Assembly: GCA_003116975.1 (NCBI GenBank)
Contig: BGKB01000176.1
Location: 1-64,000 of the forward strand
Reading direction: 5' to 3'
DNA from: Aurantiochytrium sp. KH105
Taxonomy: Eukaryota > Sar > Bigyra > Thraustochytrida > Thraustochytriidae
DNA length: 64,000 bases
Positions 1-9,400 of this stretch are shown one piece after another (the first letter of the stretch is position 1; each line of letters opens with the position of its first letter). The notes beneath the pieces were generated by a model that was not told the origin of the DNA, made no database searches, and was given only the letters and a program-made list of their open reading frames with translations. The position numbers were made by a program, and so were the translations under genes.

Positions 1-250
1 CACAAGTTGCCGTCATCCCTCGTTGATGGAATTTTATCAAATTAACTACTGTAAAAGATTTTCATTCCTATATAATCAATATATTAAATGATATATATGC
101 AAAATAAGATGCTACACTCGATTATTTATAAATTAGTCAAAAAAAGACCTTAAAATTTACATTAAATAATTTATTACGATTGAGTTTTATTTTGTTATTA
201 ATATATAAAAATACTATCTGTAAATATAATTTTGGGTAAATATCAAAAGA
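1..250. other. AT-rich island, no gene seen
   Basis: This stretch is strongly A+T rich, with many runs such as TATATA and AAATAATTTATT, whereas most of the window is GC rich. No open frame of useful length is present on either strand and nothing in it resembles an RNA gene. It could be an intergenic spacer, a fragment of organellar DNA, or the edge of a decayed element; the sequence alone does not decide. Confidence 0.5.
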
Positions 251-671
251 ACCGTAGGGTGCTGAAGTGGTATTAAATGCCCATGCGGCGCGGCATGACT
301 CTGATACAAGCCTTGGGTTTGGTAATCAGCGCTCACGAACGTGTGAAAGACTCGTTATCTCTGCAGCTTTGCTAGCCTTGTCTGCAGCAAAGATAGCAAT
401 GAGCAATCAGTGATCTTTTCTTATCGCTTTCCCAGCCACCGATGGCGGGCAGGTGCATGCGCAGGCTCGTGGGCGTCCCCACGGCTCTACCTACGCGCGC
501 CTTCGCTTATTAGGCTGGCGAGCGAGCAGACGAACAATCAAACGAGAGACGTGAAATATGTCGTGTTTTAGGAGTTAGAGTTAGAGCTACTTTCGATTTA
601 TCGTCACATACACCTTCATCGACAATTTCAAATACTACTCACATGGAACATTTATTAATGGATTGGATGTG

Positions 672-734
<63 letters not shown>

Positions 735-1289
735 AAAGGTGATTTGATTCTCCTTCCCCCTTCCTCCGCTCCTCCTACCTGACAGTCAACGCTCGTTTGA
801 GCTGCAAAAGGGACTTCGAGCAGCAGCCGGCTGCTGCTCGACTATCGATCAAATTTTCTTTCCCGCTCGGGCTGGAGCTCTGTTTCTCTCAGAAGTCTGT
901 CTCACCCATCCATCCATCCTCCTCCTCCCTTTTCCCATCTGCCGATGTTTGTCGCGTGAGAAGCGTCTCATTCTTTGGTTTGCTTGCACGACCCGACATC
1001 GAGGAGGACGACAATGCGCGGTCGGTCTATTTGTTTCTCGTGTATGGAAACACATCAACGCTCACTGAACCTGCCTGCCGGACGCAGTTCGTCAAAAGGA
1101 AAAATAACAAAAACAAGCAAACCGGTGACCCTAGTTCGTGCGCCGCGCGAGCCCAGCGCGTCCCGCCACATCGCTTCGTATCGTGCGGTGTTGCCTGGCC
1201 CTCGGTTGCAAGGTGAAGCTGTGCGCGCCAAGTGCAGAGAGCAGGCAAGGCTGGGAACAGAAAGGAGGGACGAACGAAAGAAAGCAGTG
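251..1289. other. intergenic region and probable leader of the ankyrin gene
   Basis: No gene is recognised. The segment contains a long CA microsatellite (673-733) and then becomes a CT-rich promoter-like tract (about 745-930). The last 70 bases before the ATG at 1290 are purine-rich and nearly T-free, a composition seen just upstream of several other genes here, so they are probably transcribed 5' leader. Confidence 0.45.
673..733. repeat. (CA)n dinucleotide microsatellite
   Basis: About 30 perfect CA units in a row, with no interruption. It is non-coding and lies about 560 bases upstream of the ankyrin gene. Confidence 0.95.
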
Positions 1290-2519
1290 ATGTCAAGTTC
1301 TTCAGACGCAGCGGCGAGCTCGACGACGCGGAGCTCGGCGCGGAAAACACAAGCGCGAGAAGACCTCAGGCTGCTGCAGCAAGAGCAGAGACGCGCAGGC
1401 GGGCGCGCAGAAGGCGCGTGGTCGCGCACGCGTCGCGGCCAGGGAAAGAAGAGCATAATGAGCGCAGTTCGAGCCGCGCAAGACCAGAGCCGGTGTGACA
1501 CTATTGGCAACGAGGGTGACGCTGTCGCGGTCTGCGGCGTCGCAGGGCAGCAGGACCTGTCAGGACGGCGTAGGTGCGCGACATGGCAGCGCCATCGACG
1601 CCGAAGAAGCGACGGATGCATGCTTGACTGCAATTTCACCGAGGACGAGGCATCTGAAGACGATGGCGAGGATGAAGAATTATCGCAAGTCGACCACGCT
1701 CGCGACAACTCCTTTGTTGCAGACTCTTTACAGAGCCTCTTTTACGCAGCAGAGCAGTGCGCCCAAGGCAACCCACTCGACCGGAAAGCAGGGCGATCTG
1801 CATCGCGACATCCGGGCAACCTTCTTCTTGCTGCGTGCGCACGCGGCGATAAGGCTCAAGTTGAGAATCTCATCTCGAACGAAGAACGCTCAGAGTGGAG
1901 TGCGGACCTCGATGCCGCACTAGTGTGCGCAGCTGGTAAGGGCCTGGTAGCAATCGTACGCCAGCTTTTGAAAGCCGGTGCCGATCCAAACGCACGAGCG
2001 GTCTCTCGAAATGGTGCGTCCGCGCTTATGGCAGCCGTGCATGGGGACCACGTCGATTGCTGCCGTCTACTATGCGTCTATGGCGCCGACGTGCTTTTAC
2101 GGCATCCAAGGAACGCGGTATCTGCTCTGAGTCTAGCACAAGACCAACTTGGTTCGCGATCTGGACTCACGGCCTATCTGAAAGACACGGCCACGAGGTC
2201 GCCCCTTCAGCGTTGCGTTGAATCGCGCGACCTTGAAATTGTGCGCGCAATTCTTCGCTCGAATGTCCACATATCCTCGCATGGTGCAGCAGCAGCTGTC
2301 CGCCTAGGGACTCTTGTAAACCCCTTATACGGCTTGCCTGTAGAGGAAACGCTTGTGCAGGACCTGCGCGCGGCTCTGCAAGAGCCTTGGACCCCATCGT
2401 CTTCACATCTATTCCCAGAGCAGTTTCAGATTCGTGCAACGCTCGTCTTGTCGAGCAGACTGTTACCGAGGGATTTATGGGAGCATGTCATTTCGTTCCT
2501 ACCTCGTCGTGGACTGTAA
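1290..2519 (+). CDS. ankyrin-repeat protein with C-terminal F-box-like motif
   Basis: Predicted 409-residue protein. The first third is low-complexity (Ser/Ala, Arg/Gln) followed by an acidic stretch (EDEASEDDGEDEE). From about residue 177 to 334 there are degenerate ankyrin repeats, clearest in the segment around LLKAGADPNARA and the following GASALMAAVHGDHVDCCRLL. The last 20 residues (LPRDLWEHVISFLP) look like an F-box or SOCS-like helix. Ankyrin repeats bind protein partners, and an F-box-like tail would suggest recruitment of a ubiquitin ligase; that is inference. The frame stays open upstream to another ATG at 1014, but 1290 follows a purine-rich leader like those of other genes here, so I prefer it; ATG 1458 is also possible. 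No intron is needed. Confidence 0.65.
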   Translation: MSSSSDAAASSTTRSSARKTQAREDLRLLQQEQRRAGGRAEGAWSRTRRGQGKKSIMSAVRAAQDQSRCDTIGNEGDAVAVCGVAGQQDLSGRRRCATWQRHRRRRSDGCMLDCNFTEDEASEDDGEDEELSQVDHARDNSFVADSLQSLFYAAEQCAQGNPLDRKAGRSASRHPGNLLLAACARGDKAQVENLISNEERSEWSADLDAALVCAAGKGLVAIVRQLLKAGADPNARAVSRNGASALMAAVHGDHVDCCRLLCVYGADVLLRHPRNAVSALSLAQDQLGSRSGLTAYLKDTATRSPLQRCVESRDLEIVRAILRSNVHISSHGAAAAVRLGTLVNPLYGLPVEETLVQDLRAALQEPWTPSSSHLFPEQFQIRATLVLSSRLLPRDLWEHVISFLPRRGL

Positions 2520-3010
2520 CGAATGTAGGCCTGGACCTAGATCGCGATGGCATTCTGCTCCACCAAGATTGTGTCCCTCTCGATGCTCTTGTTGAAGTCT
2601 CCTTCGCAGCAGATGGTTCAAACCAAGCTTGGGCCATAGGCCTAGCTAAGTTCGAGGGGGACGTGGGCCTCCATAGGCCTAGCTAAGTTCAAGGAAACAT
2701 GGGTCTCCTAAGCTTGAGCTTGATGCTTTGAGCTTAATTCTGGCAGGCCTCGCTTCAAGTCACTCATCGCAAGTCTCTTTCCAGGGTAGTGTGATTCAAA
2801 ACGGTAATCGCTCGAATCACGTCCGAATCGAGAAAGGATGAGAGCGAGCATTCTTCTTTCCCAAAAAAAGAGGCTGTATTCTTAGTACGTACAATTATTT
2901 TCTGACCTGACCTGACCTGACCTGACCGCAGCTGGCTGGCTGGCTGTTCTTGCTCATTGCTGGACAGAATCACTCACGTTGGAGAAGAAGGATACTCGTG
3001 TGGTCGCTAG
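2520..3010. other. convergent intergenic region with short repeats
   Basis: Space between the 3' ends of the ankyrin and ARMC6-like genes. It holds a 20-base direct repeat (CCATAGGCCTAGCTAAGTTC at 2635-2654 and 2672-2691), five CTGAC units (2902-2927) and a short GGCT run (2931-2946). No coding signal is visible. Confidence 0.6.
2902..2946. repeat. (CTGAC)n and (GGCT)n microsatellites
   Basis: Five consecutive CTGAC units followed after a few bases by about four GGCT units, in the shared 3' flank of two convergent genes. Confidence 0.9.
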
Positions 3011-4576
3011 CTAAGCGTGATAGCTCAGACCAAGGTCGCGCAGAGCTGCATATGCGACCTCCTCGCAGATTGGGTGGGCGGCGCGGGCCTTGCGAATGAG
3101 ATCCTCGGCATTTTGATCAAGAATCTGGCCACAGAGATCCTTGTTCTGCCAGCTTGACACCATGTTGCGCAACGTCGAGATGGCCTGACGCTGTACGCCC
3201 GGGGCGTCCGGAAACTGCATCATTGTAGCACAGATGAGCTGGAGGCAGCCGAGACTAGCAATCTTCTCGCAGTTTTCGGGTTGACGCAAGCAGAGGACAC
3301 TAAGACACGAAAGGGCCTGCTCGGCGACGCGCGGGGACGCGGCGTGAGTCTCCATTGCCCGCAAGAGCAGTCCCAGCCCCTTTCCTTTGCCGACGGTACG
3401 CTTGATATCATCGTTGCGGCTCACCGCCATCAAAAGCATGCACGCCTGCGCAGCCACGAGCTCTTCCGTCACATAGGCTTCAAATGCAACGAGCGCGGCA
3501 TCGAGGCCGCCTTCATTCGCAAGGTTCTTGCAAATAAGGTCGTTGACGGCTGCAATGCGCAAGGTCGCCAGCAAAGAGGCAACTTGCGTTTCTTCGGCCA
3601 AGGTCGCTTCGCTAGCGAGAATGGCCACCAGCGGCTGCAAAAGACCGTTGTGATAGTCTTCACCAAGCTCGCGAGCGCGGACAAACGTACCAGGCTGAAC
3701 GCCCGGTCGGCGATCATCGTCGCTGAGAAAGCCACGAACAAAGCGGCATGCCGATGCAACCACGTTGGGATCCTCCGCGTGCGTGCGCAGACTCGAAAGA
3801 ACACGTGCATTCACCTTGGCATCTTTAAGGTTGCGCTTGTTGGCCTCGTGTTTGGCAATGAATTGAGCGAGTGCCTCAAAGCCCGCGTGCTGCACGTCTT
3901 GCATATCTTCGTGGTGGGCAAGGCACTCCACCACGGCCTCGGCACCCTGCAGCGGAAACACCTCGCGGTTCGCAAAGCTCTGGGCGAGGACCTTGAGGAG
4001 TCGCAGCGCTGCAACGACTGCCTTTTCATCTGCACAGAGTTTCTTGCATACAAAAGAGGCCGCTCCAACGGCACCATGGCGCCCGGCTGCCTTGCGCTCG
4101 GCAGGACCCAGCCGGCACGTCTCGGCGAGATGGTCGAGAATCGGCTCAAGGCTCTCGCCGGAGCAGGCTGGGTCCTTGAGGGCCTCCTCGAGGCCGCTCA
4201 CCTCGGCCTTGACGCGTTGGTCGATTTCCCGTTCAGCAGGGGTGGTCACGAGGGCCGAAAGGTCCACACCCTGCTGCTTGAACTGTTCCACTGCGTCCTT
4301 CATGGCTTCTTCGAGGTCAAGACCGAACTCCTCGACGTTTTCCTCGACGACCTCGTCGAACGTGGCCTGCGAGATGGTCTTTTTCTTTTGCTTGGCGGCT
4401 CGTTCGGCCTCAAAGGCGGCCTTGGTCGCGGCCTCGAAAGCTTCTGCGGTCCCGGGCGTTTGCTCTGCAAACTCGCGGCGGATTTGCGCCGCGACATCGT
4501 CCAGACTTGCCGTTGGCAGACTTCCGTCGGCGCCAACTTGCTCGCCGCTCTCGTTGTGGTTGCACGAGCACGACAT
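3011..4576 (-). CDS. ARMC6: ARMC6-like armadillo-repeat protein
   Basis: Predicted 521 residues, close to the usual ARMC6 length of about 500. The N-terminal block ISQATFDEVVEENVEEFG, followed by EQFKQQGVDLS, matches the conserved ARMC6 N-terminal signature. The rest is a helical armadillo solenoid, and the C-terminus (CEEVAYAALRDLG) again matches the family. ARMC6 is a widely conserved eukaryotic armadillo protein of poorly defined function, presumably a scaffold. Start: ATG at 4576 (MSCSCNHNE). The frame stays open further upstream, but that part translates a CTCTG microsatellite into Arg/Ala/Glu-rich sequence and is taken as 5' leader. It is divergently arranged with the thioesterase gene, 500 bases away. 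Confidence 0.88.
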   Translation of the reverse strand: MSCSCNHNESGEQVGADGSLPTASLDDVAAQIRREFAEQTPGTAEAFEAATKAAFEAERAAKQKKKTISQATFDEVVEENVEEFGLDLEEAMKDAVEQFKQQGVDLSALVTTPAEREIDQRVKAEVSGLEEALKDPACSGESLEPILDHLAETCRLGPAERKAAGRHGAVGAASFVCKKLCADEKAVVAALRLLKVLAQSFANREVFPLQGAEAVVECLAHHEDMQDVQHAGFEALAQFIAKHEANKRNLKDAKVNARVLSSLRTHAEDPNVVASACRFVRGFLSDDDRRPGVQPGTFVRARELGEDYHNGLLQPLVAILASEATLAEETQVASLLATLRIAAVNDLICKNLANEGGLDAALVAFEAYVTEELVAAQACMLLMAVSRNDDIKRTVGKGKGLGLLLRAMETHAASPRVAEQALSCLSVLCLRQPENCEKIASLGCLQLICATMMQFPDAPGVQRQAISTLRNMVSSWQNKDLCGQILDQNAEDLIRKARAAHPICEEVAYAALRDLGLSYHA

Positions 4577-5077
4577 CTTTCGTTCCTGTTCTGCTCGGCT
4601 CGGCTCTGCTCGGCTCTGCTCTGCTCTGCTGCTCTGCTGTCTCCACGCGCCCGCACAAAGGAAGAACGCAGGCGAGCTCGCCAAGGGCCCAACCGAGCAG
4701 CTCCGTCTATCGTCGCGCTGCCTTGCTCGTTGCGCAGCAAACGGGTTCGCCCGTGCCCGGTGCCGTCGGCGCTGTCCGCAGGTTGCCGGCCCGATCGATT
4801 AGTCGAGAAGCCCCGAGGTCGCGAAGAGTGACGGTGCTCTCTCTCTGTCTCTCTCCCTGTCTCTCTCCAACGGCCGAGGTCCCCACGTCGCGCACACCCT
4901 TGGCACACACCTCTGCGCGGGGACACCTGCAAACCCACCCCAGCCCGCTGGCGCCCCGCCCCGCTGGAGGTTTTTCTTGCCGATTTGACTGTGTGCGTGA
5001 GCGAGCGCAGAGTCGCAGGCAGACCCGGCCCGGCATCGTAGCACGATCGATCCTATCGCCGTCCGTCGTTGACGCCA
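4577..5077. other. divergent intergenic region (shared promoter)
   Basis: Head-to-head spacer between the ARMC6-like and thioesterase genes, so it must hold both promoters. It contains a CTCTG/CTCGG pentanucleotide tract (4590-4639, purine-rich on the ARMC6 sense strand) and a CT-rich tract (4829-4868). No recognisable core promoter element was identified. Confidence 0.5.
4590..4639. repeat. imperfect pentanucleotide repeat (CTCTG/CTCGG)
   Basis: About ten pentanucleotide units within 15 bases of the ARMC6-like ATG. Read on the gene's sense strand they are GCAGA/GCCGA units, i.e. a T-poor leader. Confidence 0.85.
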
Positions 5078-6013
5078 ATGACGGGACCGAGCAGAGTGCG
5101 ACTCGAGGTTCTCGCGAGCGCGGCTCCTGGTCAAGCGCTCGTGTTCTTCTTTCCGTGGGCAGGCGGAAACCTTGCGCATCCTTCTGTCCGGGCGCTCGCC
5201 AAGGACTTGGCCGCAAAAGGCCACGCTACAACGATTGGCGTGTCGCTTCCGGGCCGCCTTGCTCGGGCAAAAGAACCCGTGTATCGTAGCTTCACGGAGC
5301 TTGTCCCCGATGTCGCCCGAGAAGTCCGTCAGCTTTTACGGAAACAAGCGTGCGCCCCTCGTGCCGTCGTCTTCTTTGGCTACTCACTGGGATCCCAGGT
5401 CGCGTGGCAGACCCTCGAGACGCTCTTGAATCCGAGCGATGTTGACAAGGCTGAGAATGACAGCTTTGACCTGGCTGCATGGCCTGTTCGCCTCGTTGTG
5501 GCCGCCTCGCGGGCTCCTCAAAACCTTTTGGGATCACTTCCCAAGGTCAAGGAGATGAGCGATTCGGCCTTCCTCGAATACATATCGGCCAAAGGAGGGA
5601 CTCCGAAGGAAGTTCTCGACCATGCTGCCTTCCGGGCTCTCATTCTCCCGCCACTCCGAGCTGACTACGAACTCCTCGAAACATTTTCCTTTTCGGAGTC
5701 ACCAGCTGGTTGCTCGCGCGACACCGATGCCATCTTTGGCAACCATGCAAATGTCTCACTAAAGGCTCTTTACGGAAATGATCTCGAAACCATGGATGTT
5801 CTTCCTTGGGCAGGTCTCGTCGGTGCCAAGGGCACGACTGCGAGCGATAACAAGGAGTCCAGCACTTCGCGTTGGCTGGGCGCGCAACACTTTGCCGAAG
5901 ATGGGCACTTTTTTCTCTTTGAGAATGTTGCCTCCGTAGCCGACGCTCTAGCTGCAACCTTCTCCTTTGCTCCCAGTACGACGCCAGGTGAACAAACTAC
6001 TTCAGCATCGTGA
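5078..6013 (+). CDS. type II (external) thioesterase, alpha/beta hydrolase fold
   Basis: Predicted 311 residues, slightly longer than the usual 240-280 for type II thioesterases. The family pattern is clear: N-terminal FFFPWAGG (oxyanion loop), nucleophile elbow GYSLGS with Ser103, a likely catalytic Asp near 235 (YGNDLE) and His277 in DGHFFLF. Such enzymes release acyl chains or clear misprimed carriers for fatty acid, polyketide or nonribosomal peptide synthases. No synthase gene lies nearby; a link to fatty acid or PUFA synthase is only a guess from the suspected lineage. The start is ATG 5078, three codons after a TTG. No targeting peptide or membrane segment is evident, so it is probably cytosolic. 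Confidence 0.87.
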   Translation: MTGPSRVRLEVLASAAPGQALVFFFPWAGGNLAHPSVRALAKDLAAKGHATTIGVSLPGRLARAKEPVYRSFTELVPDVAREVRQLLRKQACAPRAVVFFGYSLGSQVAWQTLETLLNPSDVDKAENDSFDLAAWPVRLVVAASRAPQNLLGSLPKVKEMSDSAFLEYISAKGGTPKEVLDHAAFRALILPPLRADYELLETFSFSESPAGCSRDTDAIFGNHANVSLKALYGNDLETMDVLPWAGLVGAKGTTASDNKESSTSRWLGAQHFAEDGHFFLFENVASVADALAATFSFAPSTTPGEQTTSAS

Positions 6014-6419
6014 TAGCTTTGGGCCTTTGCTTATTATGCTGCTTGCGTGCGTGCCGAAAACGACGCGAATCTATTGTGCCTCTCCGTGCCAAACGTCCTT
6101 CCACTCTAGTATGGTTCGCCTCTGCCAATTTGCTCACGGATACGCTTCTCCGTAGCCGGCATTGCAAGAACACGAATGCCCTTTCCATTTAGAAGGGCCA
6201 GTTGGTTCTTCTTCTCCTTCCTTGCCCACCCCTTGCTACGCCTGGCGAGCGAACACTTTTCGAGCATCATTGTGCAAGAATCCAAATCACCAGGTGCAGG
6301 ATGAGACATGGTTCGATTGCCAGGAAAAGACAAGGTGCAAGACCAGAACAAAAGAACAAGACAGTTGACACAACTGAAGAGATGTCACATGATAATATAG
6401 GCAGTAGAAGACAAATATG
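6014..6419. other. convergent intergenic region
   Basis: A 406-base spacer between the 3' ends of the thioesterase and PAN-receptor genes. Mixed composition; no gene, repeat or RNA structure recognised. Confidence 0.6.
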
Positions 6420-9400
6420 TTACGCTGCTCGCAGTTCGGACTCACGGACGACTTGCTGCCGTGCGCTCGCGGCCGCGCCCTGCCGAGACTGCTGAGCAAT
6501 TTCCACCACGTAGCGAGGTTCACGGGTGGCGTGACCCGCGTCACGGACCTCTGTAATGCGGCCTCGAAGTACCTTGGCCCCAACGCGGTGCACAGTAACA
6601 GGGTCCCCTGGACCAAACTGAGCACGTTGCGTAGGGACGGCGTAAGCAGTTGGATGCGGCTTCTTCAAGACACCGCGCAAGGGTCTGCCACTGGGTGTCG
6701 TGCTAGTCACGGTCCCAGTCGCAGGAGCGGAAGCGGTTTGGGCCAGCTTGCGCTGCAGCGTCCGCGTGATGTGACGCAAACGGACCGCTTCGCCCATGGA
6801 AAGCCCGAGCTCACGGAGCTGGCCCTCGCTGGCAAATGTGACTGCCTCAAGGTCCATGTGCTCGCTCCGAAAGTGGGGAATGTGCTGTTCGAGGTTTGCT
6901 TCGCGGAGCAGGTCTTCCATGCTGCTGATGGGGCGCGAAACCACCGTATTCATGGCCAAGGCTTGCAACTTGGCCTGCTTGAGCGATGGGTTTTCGCGCA
7001 GGGCGGCGGCCCGGCGATCCTCTTCGTCCAAGAAGACGTCGCCGTGCTCGCTAGCCACCAGCACCCCGTCCACTGCGTGCGGCGCGAGAAAGACCTCCAT
7101 GGCGTTCGAGTCGTACCTTGTCGGCCCGCGCCTCCCCGCGCGACCGGCAGCAGCACCTGCAGCAGCGTCGTCGCCTGGCAGGCCCGCCGTTGCCGTCGCC
7201 GCCATGCCGCGCCTCGCTGCCGACGCCGCCGTGGGCGAGGACGCGGGCGTGGGGCCGGGCGTGGGCACCGCGGCGCCCGCGAAGCCCGCGAAGCCCGTCT
7301 CCAGCACCGGCGGCGCGGACCGCTGGTGCCTGGGTGGCAGCGCGGTGTACGGCGCGAGGCCGTCCGGGTCTGGGAACCCGAGCGCCTGGTCCCTCGTGTT
7401 GTTGGCGGCGCCCGCGCGCACAAAGCGGTCGAGCGGCTTGGCGAGGCGCTCGGGGACCCGCTCGGGGCAGCACCGCTGCGCGCAGGCGAGCAGCAAGCAC
7501 AGCAAGCAGGGCAGCACGCAGCAGAGGAGCACCAGCGCCACGAGCAGGATCACCCACCAAGGCACACCGTTGTCGTCGTCGTCGCCTGGGTCAAGGGCCT
7601 CGCTCGTGGGCGCGGTCGTCGTCCCCTCGACGGCGATGGCGACGCGCTGGCCATTCTCGCAGCTCTCGTGCGACGAGGTCGGCAGCGAACTCGCAATGTA
7701 CACCGTGTCTCCGGCGTCGTCTTTCTTGGCCACGAAGCGATAAGAACCCTGCGACGCAGAGGCCAGGACAACAGAACCTGAAAACTCGCAGTTCTCAAAG
7801 GCCGTTTGTGAACTCATCTGCACCACATTGCTGTCTTCGCTGAAATTGAAAAACACAGACTCCCCGACTTCAAGCTCGATGAGCGGATACATGTCCGTCT
7901 CACCATCCGTTGGCGGCGTCCAGTCAGGAGTCCCATCTGGGTTCACACCGAAAACTTCCCCGCACAAGTTTGGGACATCACAGATCACGCCGTCCTCGTA
8001 GCACCGCTGGATGTCGACGCAGTCATCCGGGCCGTCTCCAGTAATGTCATTTCCAGACAGATTGAGGAGCTGGAAATTCGTAAAGGGCTCCATGATTTCG
8101 GCAGGCAAGACGCCCTCGAGGCCATTGTCGGGAAGAACGATCTCCACAACGCTGGCCACAGATTCCTGCAATTTTCGGAACGACGACCACCGTTGCTTGA
8201 GCAACCTACGCCGCTCGACAGGAATCATGCACACTACATATCGGCCCTCTGTCTGCGAGTCCTCATCGCAGCTCGGGTAATTGCAAGGGTCGTCCATCGT
8301 CCCGCACGTGTACCACGACTCACCATTCAGAGCCAGGTAAAAGTCTTCCCACGCTTCAAGTTCATCCTCGGCGAGAGCAAGCGGTGCATTTGTCGGAGAC
8401 GACGTCGGTTCCGCAGTCGTTGGCCTCTCCGTAGGAGATGCCGTGGGAGAAAGTGTTGTCGGCGATGGCGTTGGCCGAAGTGTAGTTGGATATCCCGTTG
8501 GACTTCGGGTTGGCCGCGGGGTCGTGAGTGCAGAGGGCGAAAACGTCGGTGAGAAGGTCAAGCCGCATACCTTGGGGCCAGAGATCCAATTGTTTGCAAG
8601 ATCCAGACCACTATATGTCGTTGTCAGCAGCTCGCACCTTCCCTCGTTTCGTCCTTGAAAGTTGTAGGAGAAGACAACACACGCATCGGATTCAAGGCAC
8701 TCGGCTTGGCATGCCTCGGCAGACTCTATCCCCGTGAGTGTTTCAAAAGGATCATCTGCCCAATGCGCCCCGTCTGCAAAGCAGCTCGTCGGGGATGCCG
8801 TTGGCGTGGACGTCGGCTCCTCTGACGCGGTTGGAGACGACGTGTCGTCTGAACACGAGCGTGGACCTAGTACCCATAGAGGCGCGCTTGTCGTTCCAGC
8901 TTCGATGTTGGAAAAGAGCTCGCACTGGCCTTCATTTGACCCAGATAGCTTGACTGAAAAGTGAGTGCACTCGTCACTTAGCTGGCATGCCGCCTGGCAC
9001 GCCTCAGCGTCAGTGTCTGTGGTAATGGTTTCAAAGGGCTGCTCGCCATCGACGCGTTCATATCGAAAGCCCTCCGTATAGCACTCTGTCGGCGAGCTCG
9101 TGGGGCTACGGGTAGGGGCCAGAGTCGGTACAGAGACGCACGATCGAGGCCCCGTCAGCCAGATGGAAGACGAGGTTGTTCCTGCTTCGATGGAGCTATA
9201 CAGCTCGCACCGTCCGGGATTGGCTCCCGCATAGCGAAAGGCAAAGTACTCGCATCCAGTCGTAAGCGCGCAATTGGCTTGACAGGCGTCAGCGGAGAGC
9301 GCCGATGAAATTGTATCGATTGGTTCCCCTGCTTCGTCTGAGCGTGTAAAGCGCTGACCTTCCGTAAAGCAAACGCTAGGTGGAAACGTTGGCGCTTCGG

